From NCBI RefSeq assembly GCF_014198605.1, contig NZ_JACIHU010000009.1: a stretch of DNA of 64,000 nucleotides; one strand, given 5' to 3'. Made by a program: the position numbers and the translations under genes. The stretch is from Rhizobium etli_C. GTDB taxonomy: Bacteria > Pseudomonadota > Alphaproteobacteria > Rhizobiales > Rhizobiaceae. This document shows, piece after piece, positions 23,719 to 31,966 of this stretch (positions are counted from its first letter, which is position 1; every line of letters begins with the position of its first letter). Below the pieces are notes generated by a model that saw only the letters and a list, made by a program, of their open reading frames with translations, was not told the origin of the DNA and made no database searches.

Positions 23719-25908
23719 ATGGTAACGATCCTGCGGGATGATGGTGCGGAAATCTACGAGACCAAGGGCGGGATATCGGTCACGCGGCAGCGGCGGGCGA
23801 TCCCCTACAGCGACGCGGTCTCCTCCTATGTCGACAAGCTCGATGAGCGCCGCGGCGCGGTGTTCTCGTCGAACTACGAATATCCGGGCCGCTATACGCG
23901 CTGGGATACCGCCGTCGTCGATCCGCCGCTCGGCATCTCCTCCTTCGGGCGCGACGTCTGGATCGAAGCCTATAACGAACGCGGCGAGGTGCTTCTCGGC
24001 TTCGTGACCGAGCGGCTGCAGACGGTGCCAGACCTCGTGCTCGGCGCTTCCTCCACCCGCCGCCTCGACCTTTCCGTCAAGACGCCGGACCGGGTGTTCA
24101 CCGAGGAAGAGCGCTCGAAGATGCCGACGGTCTTTACCGTGCTGCGCGCCGTCACCGACCTCTTCTATTCGCAGGCGGATGCGAGCCTCGGGCTCTACGG
24201 CGCCTTCGGCTACGACATCGCCTTCCAGTTCGACGCGATCGATCTGAAGCTGAAGCGGCCTTCCGACCAGCGCGACATGGTGCTCTACCTGCCGGACGAG
24301 ATCCTCGTCGTCGACAATTACGCCGCCAAAGCCTGGATCGACCGCTACGATTTCGAGAAAGGCGGCGTGACGACCGAGGGCAAGGCCGAGCAGATCGCGC
24401 CGGAGCCTTTCCAGCATACGGATGCCATTCCGCCGAAGAGCGACCATCGGCCGGGCGAATATGCCGAACTCGTCACCAAGGCCAAGGAAAGTTTCCGCAA
24501 GGGTGATCTGTTCGAGGTCGTGCCGGGGCAGAAGTTCATGGAGCGCTGCGAAAGCAAGCCTTCCGATATTTCCAAGCGGCTGAAGGCGATCAATCCCTCG
24601 CCCTATTCCTTCTTCATCAATCTCGGCCATCAGGAATATCTGGTCGGCGCCTCGCCCGAAATGTTCGTGCGCGTTTCGGGACGGCGCATCGAGACCTGCC
24701 CGATTTCGGGGACGATCAAGCGTGGCGACGATCCGATCGCCGACAGCGAGCAGATCCTGAAGCTTTTGAATTCCAAGAAGGACGAGTCCGAGCTGACCAT
24801 GTGCTCGGACGTCGACCGCAACGACAAGAGCCGTGTGTGCGAGCCCGGTTCCGTCAAGGTGATCGGCCGCCGGCAGATCGAGATGTATTCGCGCCTCATT
24901 CATACCGTCGATCATATCGAGGGGCGGCTGCGCGACGACATGGATGCCTTCGACGGGTTCCTCAGCCACGCCTGGGCGGTGACGGTTACCGGCGCGCCGA
25001 AGCTCTGGGCGATGCGCTTCATCGAGAGCCATGAAAAGAGCCCGCGCGCATGGTATGGTGGAGCGATCGGCATGGTCGGGTTCAACGGTGACATGAACAC
25101 CGGCCTGACGCTGCGCACGGTGCGCATCAAGGACGGCATCGCCGAGGTGCGCGCCGGCGCCACTCTGCTCAACGACTCCATTCCGGAGGAAGAAGAAGCC
25201 GAAACCGAATTGAAGGCCTCTGCCATGCTTTCCGCCATCCGAGACGCCAAGACCGGCAATTCCGGCAAGATCCAGCGCGACGTCGCAAGCGTCGGCAAGG
25301 GCGTCAGCATCCTGCTCATCGACCACGAGGACAGTTTCGTCCACACGCTCGCCAATTACTTCCGCCAGACGGGTGCGACGGTTTCGACCGTGCGTACGCC
25401 GGTGTCGGAGGAGATTTTCGACCGGTTGAATCCGGATCTGGTCGTGCTGTCGCCCGGGCCTGGAACGCCGAAGGATTTCGACTGCAAGGCGACGATCAAG
25501 AAGGCGCGGGCCCGCAACCTGCCGATCTTCGGCGTCTGCCTCGGCCTGCAGGCGCTCGCCGAGGCCTATGGCGGGGAACTGCGCCATCTGGCGCTGCCGA
25601 TGCATGGCAAGCCCTCGCGCATCCGTGTGCTGGAGCCGGGCATCGTCTTCTCCGGCCTCGCCAGGGAGGTGACGGTCGGCCGCTACCACTCGATCTTCGC
25701 CGATCCTTCGACGCTGCCGGCTGAGTTCATCATCACGGCGGAGAGTGAGGACGGCACGATCATGGGCATCGAGCATGCCAAGGAGCCGATCGCCGCAGTG
25801 CAGTTCCATCCGGAATCGATCATGACGCTCGGCGGCGACGCCGGCATGCGGATGATCGAGAATGTCGTGGCGCATCTGGCGCGCAAGGTGAAGACCAAGG
25901 CTGCTTGA
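23719..25908 (+). CDS. trpE(G): Anthranilate synthase, fused TrpE-TrpG
   Basis: 729 residues. Residues ~1-510 are the chorismate-utilising TrpE subunit (SPEMFVRVSGRRIETCPISGTIKRG, TMCSDVDRNDKSRVC, GGAIGMVGFNGDMNTGLTLRT). After a short linker, residues ~530-729 are the glutamine amidotransferase TrpG with LSPGPGTP, the nucleophile Cys in FGVCLGLQALAE and the His-Glu of VQFHPESIMT. The enzyme makes anthranilate from chorismate and glutamine, the first step to tryptophan. The fused form is typical of Rhizobiales. Regulation is by the attenuator upstream; a strong terminator follows. Confidence 0.95.
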   Translation: MVTILRDDGAEIYETKGGISVTRQRRAIPYSDAVSSYVDKLDERRGAVFSSNYEYPGRYTRWDTAVVDPPLGISSFGRDVWIEAYNERGEVLLGFVTERLQTVPDLVLGASSTRRLDLSVKTPDRVFTEEERSKMPTVFTVLRAVTDLFYSQADASLGLYGAFGYDIAFQFDAIDLKLKRPSDQRDMVLYLPDEILVVDNYAAKAWIDRYDFEKGGVTTEGKAEQIAPEPFQHTDAIPPKSDHRPGEYAELVTKAKESFRKGDLFEVVPGQKFMERCESKPSDISKRLKAINPSPYSFFINLGHQEYLVGASPEMFVRVSGRRIETCPISGTIKRGDDPIADSEQILKLLNSKKDESELTMCSDVDRNDKSRVCEPGSVKVIGRRQIEMYSRLIHTVDHIEGRLRDDMDAFDGFLSHAWAVTVTGAPKLWAMRFIESHEKSPRAWYGGAIGMVGFNGDMNTGLTLRTVRIKDGIAEVRAGATLLNDSIPEEEEAETELKASAMLSAIRDAKTGNSGKIQRDVASVGKGVSILLIDHEDSFVHTLANYFRQTGATVSTVRTPVSEEIFDRLNPDLVVLSPGPGTPKDFDCKATIKKARARNLPIFGVCLGLQALAEAYGGELRHLALPMHGKPSRIRVLEPGIVFSGLAREVTVGRYHSIFADPSTLPAEFIITAESEDGTIMGIEHAKEPIAAVQFHPESIMTLGGDAGMRMIENVVAHLARKVKTKAA

Positions 25909-25920
25909 CGGCCATTCTCT

Positions 25921-25959
25921 CCGCCCTTCCCGCCAGCGGGAAGGGCGGGTTGACTTTTT
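25921..25959 (+). terminator. Terminator after trpE(G)
   Basis: CCGCCCTTCCCGC (25921-25933) pairs with 25936-25948; TTTTT follows at 25955-25959. It starts 13 bp after the stop codon. Confidence 0.8.
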
Positions 25960-26006
25960 CGGACAAATCAGAACATTTCCGGAACGATCAACCGGGAATT
26001 ATCGCC

Positions 26007-26246
26007 GTGGCAAATGCCGAGAAGTTCATCGTCCTTCCTTACCGCAAGAACCGCGGCAATCTCGTGCCCGGCGAAATGCGGCAGGCATCGAATGCCGTCA
26101 GCGCGGAAAAGATTGCCTCGGCGATGGCCGAGCGTTTCGTCGGCGTTGCGGCCTACGCCGTGATGGTCGACGAGGAAACCGGCGACATGACCTCGCCGCG
26201 ACTGCTTGCCCGATATGGCGAGATTGCCGATCTCAACGCTGCCTGA
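26007..26246 (+). CDS. Small conserved-looking hypothetical protein
   Basis: 79 residues from GTG 26007 (NAEKFIVLPYRKNRGNLVPGEMRQASNAVSAEKIASAMAERFVGVAAYAVMVDEETGDMTSPRLLARYGEIADL). The frame extends upstream to 25905 but that part covers the trp terminator. The composition is protein-like: mixed charged and hydrophobic residues with a strand-helix-strand feel. No motif or known family is recognised. It is on the same strand as the DUF2161 gene, whose start follows 14 bp after the stop. Confidence 0.55.
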   Translation: MANAEKFIVLPYRKNRGNLVPGEMRQASNAVSAEKIASAMAERFVGVAAYAVMVDEETGDMTSPRLLARYGEIADLNAA

Positions 26247-26259
26247 GCGCAATTTTCCG

Positions 26260-26928
26260 ATGGAGACCTCACTCTACTTGCCGGTGAAAGCGTTCCTGGA
26301 AGCGGCCGGTTATTTGGTCAAGGGTGAGGTCGGCGGTTGCGACCTCGTGGGGCTGAGCGATGGTGAGCCGCCGGTCGCAATCATCTGCGAACTCAAGCTC
26401 TCCTTCAATCTCGAACTGCTGCTGCAGGCGGTCGATCGGGCGGCGATGAGCGACGAAGTCTGGATCGCGGCGCGCGTTTCGGCCAAGGGACGCGGCCGAG
26501 AGGCGGACAAACGCTACCGCGACCTCTGCCGGCGGCTCGGGATCGGCATGCTAGGCGTCTCCGATGGCGGCGAGGTCAGCATCATCGTCAGTTCCGTCTC
26601 GCCGATGCCGCGCACCAATCCGAAGCGGCGCACGCGCCTTGTCAGGGAGCACCAGCGCCGGCGCGGCGATCCCGCTGTCGGCGGTGGTTCACGCGCCCCT
26701 ATCATGACCGCCTATCGCCAACAGGCGCTGCTCTGCGCGGCGGCGCTCGACCAGGGCGTGGCGCGGCCGCGGGATATGAAGGCGCTTACGGCCAATGCAG
26801 GCCGGATCCTGCTCGACAATGTCTACGGATGGTTCGAGCGCAAGGAGAAGGGCGTCTACGCGCTGACGCCGGCCGGGCAGGCCGCTCTCCTGCGCTGGCC
26901 GCAGCCTGTCGCCGATCCCGCTCCCTAG
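26260..26928 (+). CDS. DUF2161 family putative PD-(D/E)XK nuclease-like protein
   Basis: 222 residues from ATG 26260. LPVKAFLEAAGYLVKGEVGGCDLVGL...PVAIICELKLSFNLELLLQAVDR shows the D-x(n)-E-x-K pattern of PD-(D/E)XK folds, as described for DUF2161. The C-terminal ~60 residues (MTAYRQQALLCAAALDQGVARPRDMK...GWFERKEKGVYALTPAGQAAL) look like a winged helix. Substrate is unknown; possibly a DNA-acting enzyme. Ribosome-binding site is weak. Confidence 0.68.
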   Translation: METSLYLPVKAFLEAAGYLVKGEVGGCDLVGLSDGEPPVAIICELKLSFNLELLLQAVDRAAMSDEVWIAARVSAKGRGREADKRYRDLCRRLGIGMLGVSDGGEVSIIVSSVSPMPRTNPKRRTRLVREHQRRRGDPAVGGGSRAPIMTAYRQQALLCAAALDQGVARPRDMKALTANAGRILLDNVYGWFERKEKGVYALTPAGQAALLRWPQPVADPAP

Positions 26929-27027
26929 AGCTAAAGCCGGATTCGCATATCCGACGGCAACAGCTGTGAAGGACGCGTCATTCTCTTTGACAAATCCTGA
27001 ATCATCGCCCATATCACCCTCAACTGG

Positions 27028-27059
27028 ACCGCCTGCGCGACATTCGCGTGGGCGGTTTT
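27028..27059 (+). terminator. Terminator before the CDF gene
   Basis: ACCGCC (27028-27033) pairs with GGCGGT (27051-27056); an inner CGCGA-cat-TCGCG stem extends it, and TTTT follows (27056-27059). It ends transcription from the upstream genes. Confidence 0.75.
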
Positions 27060-27111
27060 GCATTTCAATGGCTTGGACCCTGCAATTCATTCGCAACCGC
27101 AGGAGGACGAT

Positions 27112-28026
27112 ATGAGCGACGACGGCGATCTTACGGTTCGGAAGCTGGCGATGTGGGGGATCCCGCTGTCGCTCGGCGTCATGGGGCTGAAGATGGTGGC
27201 CTGGTGGGTCACCGGATCGGTCGCGCTGCTGTCGGACGGGCTTGAATCGACGGTGAATGTCGTTGCCGCCTTCATGGCCTTCTTCGTCATCCGCTACGCG
27301 CAGAAGCCAGCCGATCACGACCATCCCTTCGGCCATCACAAGGCGGAATATCTGTCCGCCGTCACCGAGGGCGTGCTGATTGTGGTCGCGGCGCTGTTGA
27401 TCGTCAACGAGTCGATCGGCTATCTCTCCGACCCGCGCATGCTCGATGCGCCGGTACTCGGCCTTGCGATCAATTTCGCGGCCGGCATTATCAACGCGGT
27501 CTGGGCGCGACTGCTGATCCGGGCGGGCCGCAAACATCGCTCGGCGGCCCTGGCCGCGGACGGCCAGCATATCATGTCCGACGTGGTGACTTCCGTCGGC
27601 GTGCTTGTCGGCCTGCTGCTGGCGCTGGCGACCGGTTATGCGATCTTCGATCCGGTGCTTGCCATTCTTGTTGCCGCCAACATCCTCTATCAGGGCTGGA
27701 AGGTGATCTCGCAATCGATCAGCGGCCTGATGGATCAGGCGGTCGATCCGCTGGAGGAGGAAGCGATCAAGCAGGCGATCGCCACCCATGCGGCGGGCTC
27801 GATCGGCGTTCATGATCTGAAGACCCGGCGGGCGGGCACTGTCACCTTCATCGATTTTCACATGGTGGTGCCGGGGACCATGTCCGTGCGGCAGGCGCAT
27901 GATATATGCGACCGCCTTGAGGATGCCATCAGGACAGTGCATGAGGGCGCCAAAATAGCCATTCATGTGGAGCCGGAGGGCGAAAAGGCCCATGGCATCC
28001 GCGTCAAAGTCGTCAAGGAGGCATGA
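27112..28026 (+). CDS. Cation diffusion facilitator (CDF) family metal transporter
   Basis: 304 residues from ATG 27112 (AGGAGG five bases before). Six hydrophobic segments are present. GSVALLSDGLEST (helix II, with the D of the H/D-x(3)-D metal site as SDGLES) and SAALAADGQHIMSDVVTSVGVLVG (helix V) are family hallmarks, and DHDHPFGHHKAEY is the conserved loop between helices II and III. The cytoplasmic C-terminal domain (~205-304) ends IAIHVEPEGEKAHG. It exports divalent cations (Zn, Fe, Mn or Co) by proton antiport; specificity is not predictable. The stop codon overlaps the queF start (TGATG). Confidence 0.9.
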   Translation: MSDDGDLTVRKLAMWGIPLSLGVMGLKMVAWWVTGSVALLSDGLESTVNVVAAFMAFFVIRYAQKPADHDHPFGHHKAEYLSAVTEGVLIVVAALLIVNESIGYLSDPRMLDAPVLGLAINFAAGIINAVWARLLIRAGRKHRSAALAADGQHIMSDVVTSVGVLVGLLLALATGYAIFDPVLAILVAANILYQGWKVISQSISGLMDQAVDPLEEEAIKQAIATHAAGSIGVHDLKTRRAGTVTFIDFHMVVPGTMSVRQAHDICDRLEDAIRTVHEGAKIAIHVEPEGEKAHGIRVKVVKEA

Positions 28027-28490
28027 TGCCGAATACCGATGTTTCCAGCTTGTCGATGCTGGGCCAGCAGACCGAAACCGCCCATTCGCCGGAGGAGGCG
28101 GTGCTTGAAAAAGTGCCGTCCAACCATGCCGGCACCGATTATGTCGTGCGCTTCACCGCGCCGGAATTCACCTCACTCTGCCCGATGACCGGACAGCCGG
28201 ATTTCGCCCATATCGTTATCGATTACATCCCGGGTGAATGGCTGGTGGAATCGAAGTCCCTGAAGCTGTTCCTGCATTCCTTCCGCAACCACGGTGCCTT
28301 TCACGAGGACTGCTCGATCTATATCGCCAAGCGCATCGTCGAACTGCTCGATCCCAAATGGCTCCGGATCGGCGCCTACTGGTATCCGCGGGGTGGCATT
28401 CCGATCGACGTCTTCTGGCAGACGGGCAAGCCGCCGGAAGGCGTGTGGCTGCCGGAGCAAGGTGTGTCCACCTATCGTGGACGTGGGTGA
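28026..28490 (+). CDS. queF: NADPH-dependent 7-cyano-7-deazaguanine (preQ0) reductase
   Basis: 154 residues, short (YkvM-type) QueF. The catalytic Cys is in TSLCPMTGQPDFAHI, and the family motif ESKSLKLFLHSFRNHGAFHED carries the NADPH-binding segment. It reduces preQ0 to preQ1 in queuosine tRNA modification. AAGGAGG (28015-28021) fits the second of two adjacent ATGs (28026), which overlaps the CDF stop by one base, so the two genes are translationally coupled. No other queuosine genes are nearby. Confidence 0.93.
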   Translation: MPNTDVSSLSMLGQQTETAHSPEEAVLEKVPSNHAGTDYVVRFTAPEFTSLCPMTGQPDFAHIVIDYIPGEWLVESKSLKLFLHSFRNHGAFHEDCSIYIAKRIVELLDPKWLRIGAYWYPRGGIPIDVFWQTGKPPEGVWLPEQGVSTYRGRG

Positions 28491-28614
28491 GTTGCGGTCG
28501 GGCGCAGCCCGAGCAATCGATCCAGTGAATCGATTGCAGCGGCGAACGCCCGGAGCTTAAGCGAAGGGCCGGGGATACGGTGCGGCAACCGCTGCCCGTC
28601 TCCAAGGCCAAACC
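28491..28614. repeat. Intergenic palindrome after queF
   Basis: GCAATCGAT (28513-28521) pairs with ATCGATTGC (28529-28537) in a 124-bp gap whose flanks (GGGCGCAGCCCGAG..., GCCCGGAGCTTAAGCG) look like dispersed rhizobial intergenic sequence. May also serve as terminator for the convergent genes, though T-tracts are absent. Confidence 0.5.
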
Positions 28615-29397
28615 TCACACATCCGTCACGTCGTCGCCCGATGAGTCATTGCTGTAATCGTCGCCATCGTCGTAATCCGCCTGCTGTACATTCCCGTCGT
28701 CATTGTCATTACCGGCATTATCTGAAGCCTGGCGGGTGTCGTCATTGCCGAAATAATTGTTGATGACGGTTTCCTCGGTGGGCGCGCTGGCATTGCCGAA
28801 AGGATTGGCGCCGAAGGGCGAGCCCCAGCCGAGCGAGGACATGTGGTTGCTGAAGATGCCGCTCAGCGAATTGGCAAGCAGCATGCCGCCGGCAACGCCC
28901 GCTGCCGTGCCGAGTGCGCCGCGCAGGAAGCTGCCGCCTGCCGATGGCGCATAGGCCTGCTGGCTCCAGGGGCCGGTCGGCTGCTGCGGCGTCTGGCGAG
29001 CGCTGCTGTCGTAGCCGCGGGGTTCGTCATAGGCGCGGGAGGGCTGGCCCCAGGGACCGGGATTGGCCGGACTGGACGGAACCGGAGCGGGCTGCTGCGT
29101 CTGGGTATTGCCGAAGATCGAGCTCAGGAAGCCGCCGCCCTGTTCGGCTTGGCGGTGTTCGCTCGCGCCGGCTTCCAGCTGGCGGACGTGTTCCTCGAGT
29201 TCCTTGATATGGTTGGCGGCCGCCTCCAACCCCTTTTCCTGAACGATCACGGCCTGAGCCAGATAATAGGTGGCGGAGGGCTGTTGCCGCGTCGCCTGGT
29301 CGATCAGGGCCTCGGCCTCGCTGTCGCGCGGCGTGGCCGCAGCGGTGCGCACGCGGCCGAACAGGGCGGTCAGCAATTGGCGTTCTTCGGGTGACAT
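28615..29397 (-). CDS. DUF2076 family protein
   Basis: 260 residues from ATG 29397 with AGGAG upstream. The N-terminal ~85 residues (MSPEERQLLTALFGRVRTA...SATYYLAQAVIVQEKGLEAAANHIKELEEHVRQLE) are the DUF2076 helical domain with coiled-coil character. A low-complexity Pro/Gln/Gly middle follows, then a glycine-rich hydrophobic stretch (SFLRGALGTAAGVAGGMLLANSL, ~165-190) that may insert in a membrane. The tail is very acidic with Asp/Asn runs. Function unknown. Divergent from the ClpP-like gene. Confidence 0.75.
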   Translation of the reverse strand: MSPEERQLLTALFGRVRTAAATPRDSEAEALIDQATRQQPSATYYLAQAVIVQEKGLEAAANHIKELEEHVRQLEAGASEHRQAEQGGGFLSSIFGNTQTQQPAPVPSSPANPGPWGQPSRAYDEPRGYDSSARQTPQQPTGPWSQQAYAPSAGGSFLRGALGTAAGVAGGMLLANSLSGIFSNHMSSLGWGSPFGANPFGNASAPTEETVINNYFGNDDTRQASDNAGNDNDDGNVQQADYDDGDDYSNDSSGDDVTDV

Positions 29398-29626
29398 GTC
29401 TTGTCTCCTGTTATTTCGTACGGCATTGCCGCGTGAGGGGTGAGGTAGGAAGCAATTCAGGCTTTTCAAAGCCTTTCACCGTTACATTTCAGTAAGGCTT
29501 GCGGAACGGCGCGCGGCTTCTTAAGGATATCTCCACCGCTTCGGTGCCTTGTGTTTTTCCCGCATTGTTTTAGGCATTGAGTCGCACTATGTGCGAGGAA
29601 CCCGAATTCATCTCCGAGAGGTTCGA

Positions 29627-30211
29627 ATGAACGACGAAGAACAGGACGACAAGACGAAGGAACTGCCGCTCGGCAAGGAAACGGAGGCGAATCTTTTCAA
29701 GTCGCGTTCGATCTTCATCTATGGACCGATCAATCAGGAACTGGCGCAGAAAGTCTGCTCGCAGCTCGTGGCGCTTGCCGCAGCCAGCGACGAGGACATC
29801 CGCATCTATGTCAATTCGCCCGGCGGCCACGTCGAATCCGGCGATTCCATCCATGACATGGTCAAGTTCATCAGGCCAAAGGTCTGGATGATCGGCACGG
29901 GATGGGTCGCCTCGGCCGGCGCGCTGATCTATGTCGCGGCTCCGAAGGAGCGGCGCATCTGCCTGCCGAACACGCGCTTCCTGCTGCACCAACCCTCGGG
30001 CGGTACGCGCGGCATGGCATCCGACATCGAGATCCAGGCACGCGAGATCATCAAGATGAACGAGCGCCTGAACAAGATCATGGCGGCGGCCACCGGCCAG
30101 CCGCTTGACAAGATCGCCAAGGATACCGATCGCGACTACTGGCTTTCTGCCGAAGAGGCGAAGGACTATGGCCTCGTTTCGCGGATCGTGACGTCACAGG
30201 CCGATATCTGA
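29627..30211 (+). CDS. clpP: ClpP-family serine protease, paralogue
   Basis: 194 residues from ATG 29627 (GAGAGG upstream). The triad is present: Ser in GWVASAGALIYVAA, His in RFLLHQPSGGTRG, Asp in KDTDRDYWLSAEEAKDYGL. The oxyanion motif is VNSPGGHVESGDSIHDMV. The N-terminus (NDEEQDDKTKELPLGKE) is acidic and unlike the main ClpP, and no clpX or clpA adjoins, so this is one of the extra ClpP copies common in rhizobia, possibly forming mixed or dedicated tetradecamers with an AAA partner encoded elsewhere. Followed by a terminator. Confidence 0.85.
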   Translation: MNDEEQDDKTKELPLGKETEANLFKSRSIFIYGPINQELAQKVCSQLVALAAASDEDIRIYVNSPGGHVESGDSIHDMVKFIRPKVWMIGTGWVASAGALIYVAAPKERRICLPNTRFLLHQPSGGTRGMASDIEIQAREIIKMNERLNKIMAAATGQPLDKIAKDTDRDYWLSAEEAKDYGLVSRIVTSQADI

Positions 30212-30233
30212 GTTTTCTCAGCCAAAGCCGTCA

Positions 30234-30269
30234 AAACGCCCTTGCCTGCAGCAGCAGTCGAGGGCGTTT
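30234..30269 (+). terminator. Terminator after the clpP paralogue
   Basis: AAACGCCCT (30234-30242) pairs with AGGGCGTTT (30261-30269), 23 bases past the stop; TTCTATTT follows. Confidence 0.75.
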
Positions 30270-30380
30270 CTATTTCGCCGGTATGAGATGCGGGTGCTGG
30301 ACGGAAAGGGCTTAATCCGGGCTTGCGTATACGACGGCCATCATGCTCCATGCGCCATTCCCGCAGCTCACGAGTCCGGC

Positions 30381-31580
30381 ATGCTCAAAGATTTTTCCGT
30401 CCAGGCCCTGTTCATGGGGCTGCTGACCGCCTTCGTGGGTTCCGCCAGCTCCTTTGCCGTCGTCCTCCACGGGCTGCGGGCGGTCGGCGCGACGGAGGCA
30501 CAGGCGGCCTCCGGGCTGATGGCGTTGTCGATCTCCATGGGCGTCTGCGCGATCGTGCTCAGCGCCCTCACTCGACTGCCGATCAGCATCGCCTGGTCGA
30601 CGCCCGGCGCCGCATTGCTGGCAAGCACCGGGGCGATCGAAGGCGGTTTCGATGCGGCGGTCGGAGCGTTTCTCATCTGTGCCGCGCTGATCGTCATCGC
30701 CGGGCTGTTCAAGCCGCTTGGACGCGCGGTCGCCGCCATTCCGGCGCCGCTCGCCAATGCGATGCTCTCCGGCGTGCTGATCGGCCTCTGTTTTGCGCCG
30801 GTAAAGGCAATCGGCTTCAATCCGCTGTTCGGCCTGCCGATCGTTCTTGCCTGGATCGTCGTCGGCGCCTTCAAGCGGCTCTGGGCGGTGCCGGCGGCAC
30901 TGGCAGCCTTCGTGCTGGTGCTGGCCTTCGGCATCGATATTCCCGATGGTGCGCTCAGTTCGCTCGAACGTTCGCTGGTGCCGGCGGCGGAAATCGTCCG
31001 GCCGGTGTTCAACCTTGCCGGTTTCATCTCGATCGCGCTGCCGCTCTTCATCGTCACCATGGCTTCGCAGAACATTCCCGGTATCGCGGTGCTGAAGGTC
31101 AACCACTACGACCCGAAGCCCGGCCCGCTCTTCGCCGTTACCGGCTTCTTTTCGCTGCTGGCGGCGCCGTTCGGCGGTCACGCCGTCAATCTGGCAGCCA
31201 TCACCGCGGCCATGTGCGCCGGGCCGGATGCACATGCCGATCCGAAGCGGCGCTATTGGGCATCGCTGATCGCCGGCGTCGGTTACATCGTCCTCGGGCT
31301 GCTTGCCGGCGCGGTGACGGCCTTCGTCGCCCTGGCGCCTCCCGTTCTGATCGAGGCGGTGGCTGGGCTTGCGCTGGTCGGCGCCTTCTCGTCCTCTGCA
31401 ATGTCGGCCTTCCAGGCGCCGGAATCGCGCGAGGCGGCAGCGATCACCTTTCTCGTCACGGCATCCGGCGTGTCCTTTGGCGGCATTTCCGGCGCCTTCT
31501 GGGGCCTGGTCGCGGGCGGGCTGATGCTCGCGCTGTCACAGCTGGTGACGGCCTGGAGAGACCGAAACCAGCCAGGATAA
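30381..31580 (+). CDS. BenE-family (benzoate/H+ symporter type) membrane transporter
   Basis: 399 residues from ATG 30381. About 12 hydrophobic segments. SISMGVCAIVLSALTRLPISIAWSTPGAALL, PLFIVTMASQNIPGIAVLK and PFGGHAVNLAAITAAMCAGPDAHADPKRRYWASLIAGVGYI are strongly conserved in BenE proteins, which belong to a nucleobase-transporter-like fold. No aromatic-degradation genes adjoin, so the substrate may be benzoate or another compound. The ribosome-binding site is weak; earlier in-frame starts exist but encode non-hydrophobic, unlikely sequence. Confidence 0.85.
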   Translation: MLKDFSVQALFMGLLTAFVGSASSFAVVLHGLRAVGATEAQAASGLMALSISMGVCAIVLSALTRLPISIAWSTPGAALLASTGAIEGGFDAAVGAFLICAALIVIAGLFKPLGRAVAAIPAPLANAMLSGVLIGLCFAPVKAIGFNPLFGLPIVLAWIVVGAFKRLWAVPAALAAFVLVLAFGIDIPDGALSSLERSLVPAAEIVRPVFNLAGFISIALPLFIVTMASQNIPGIAVLKVNHYDPKPGPLFAVTGFFSLLAAPFGGHAVNLAAITAAMCAGPDAHADPKRRYWASLIAGVGYIVLGLLAGAVTAFVALAPPVLIEAVAGLALVGAFSSSAMSAFQAPESREAAAITFLVTASGVSFGGISGAFWGLVAGGLMLALSQLVTAWRDRNQPG

Positions 31581-31683
31581 GGCAAGGCGTCGTATTGTCG
31601 GATAAACCAACCCTGGTTCGGGAGCGACCAAAAGCCGGGGCGTGGTCTTGCCAGCTCTGCTGCTCAAGGTTATAAGCACGGCC

Positions 31684-31809
31684 ATGAAGATCTCTGGCGC
31701 TAAGATTTCCGACACCATTGCAAGCGGCCGCATCGCTTTGCGTGACGTGTCGCGCGCCCTGACCTCGCTTCTTCTCCTCGGCCTTACGCGCGGTTGCCGG
31801 GTCCTTTGA
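31684..31809 (+). CDS. Probable leucine-rich leader peptide upstream of leuA
   Basis: A 41-codon frame (ATG 31684; an internal GTG at 31747 would give 20 residues) contains RALTSLLLLGLTRG: four consecutive Leu codons (31768-31779) and a fifth at 31783. It ends 157 bp before leuA, and its stop overlaps a long hairpin (31808-31851). This arrangement is that of a leucine attenuation leader. No AG-rich site clearly precedes either start, and translation is inferred. Confidence 0.55.
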   Translation: MKISGAKISDTIASGRIALRDVSRALTSLLLLGLTRGCRVL

Positions 31810-31851
31810 GGAGCGCCCGGCGGCCGAAAGCCCGCCCGGCCATCGCTCCTC
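31808..31851 (+). promoter_or_regulatory. Hairpin in the leuA leader (putative attenuator)
   Basis: GAGGAGCG (31808-31815) pairs with CGCTCCTC (31844-31851), with a GC-rich inner stem around a GAAA turn. It starts on the leader stop codon, so a stalled or terminating ribosome would disrupt it. It lacks a clean T-run (GCGACTCACTTTC follows), so termination efficiency is uncertain. The remainder of the 386-bp gap (31581-31966) shows nothing else. Confidence 0.5.
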
Positions 31852-31966
31852 GCGACTCACTTTCAAAATTGACGTAACGACCGACGAAGGTCCGCATTTG
31901 TTTATCGCCAAGCCCGATGCGATCGGCTAAGAGGCGGGACAGATGCCGGGACGAGGAGACAAGACA

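Noticed and set aside
23467..25875. An 802-codon open frame on the minus strand
   Set aside because: It is antisense to trpE(G), rich in His/Arg/Asp in the manner of a GC-rich shadow frame, and crosses the trp attenuator; no protein motif is seen.
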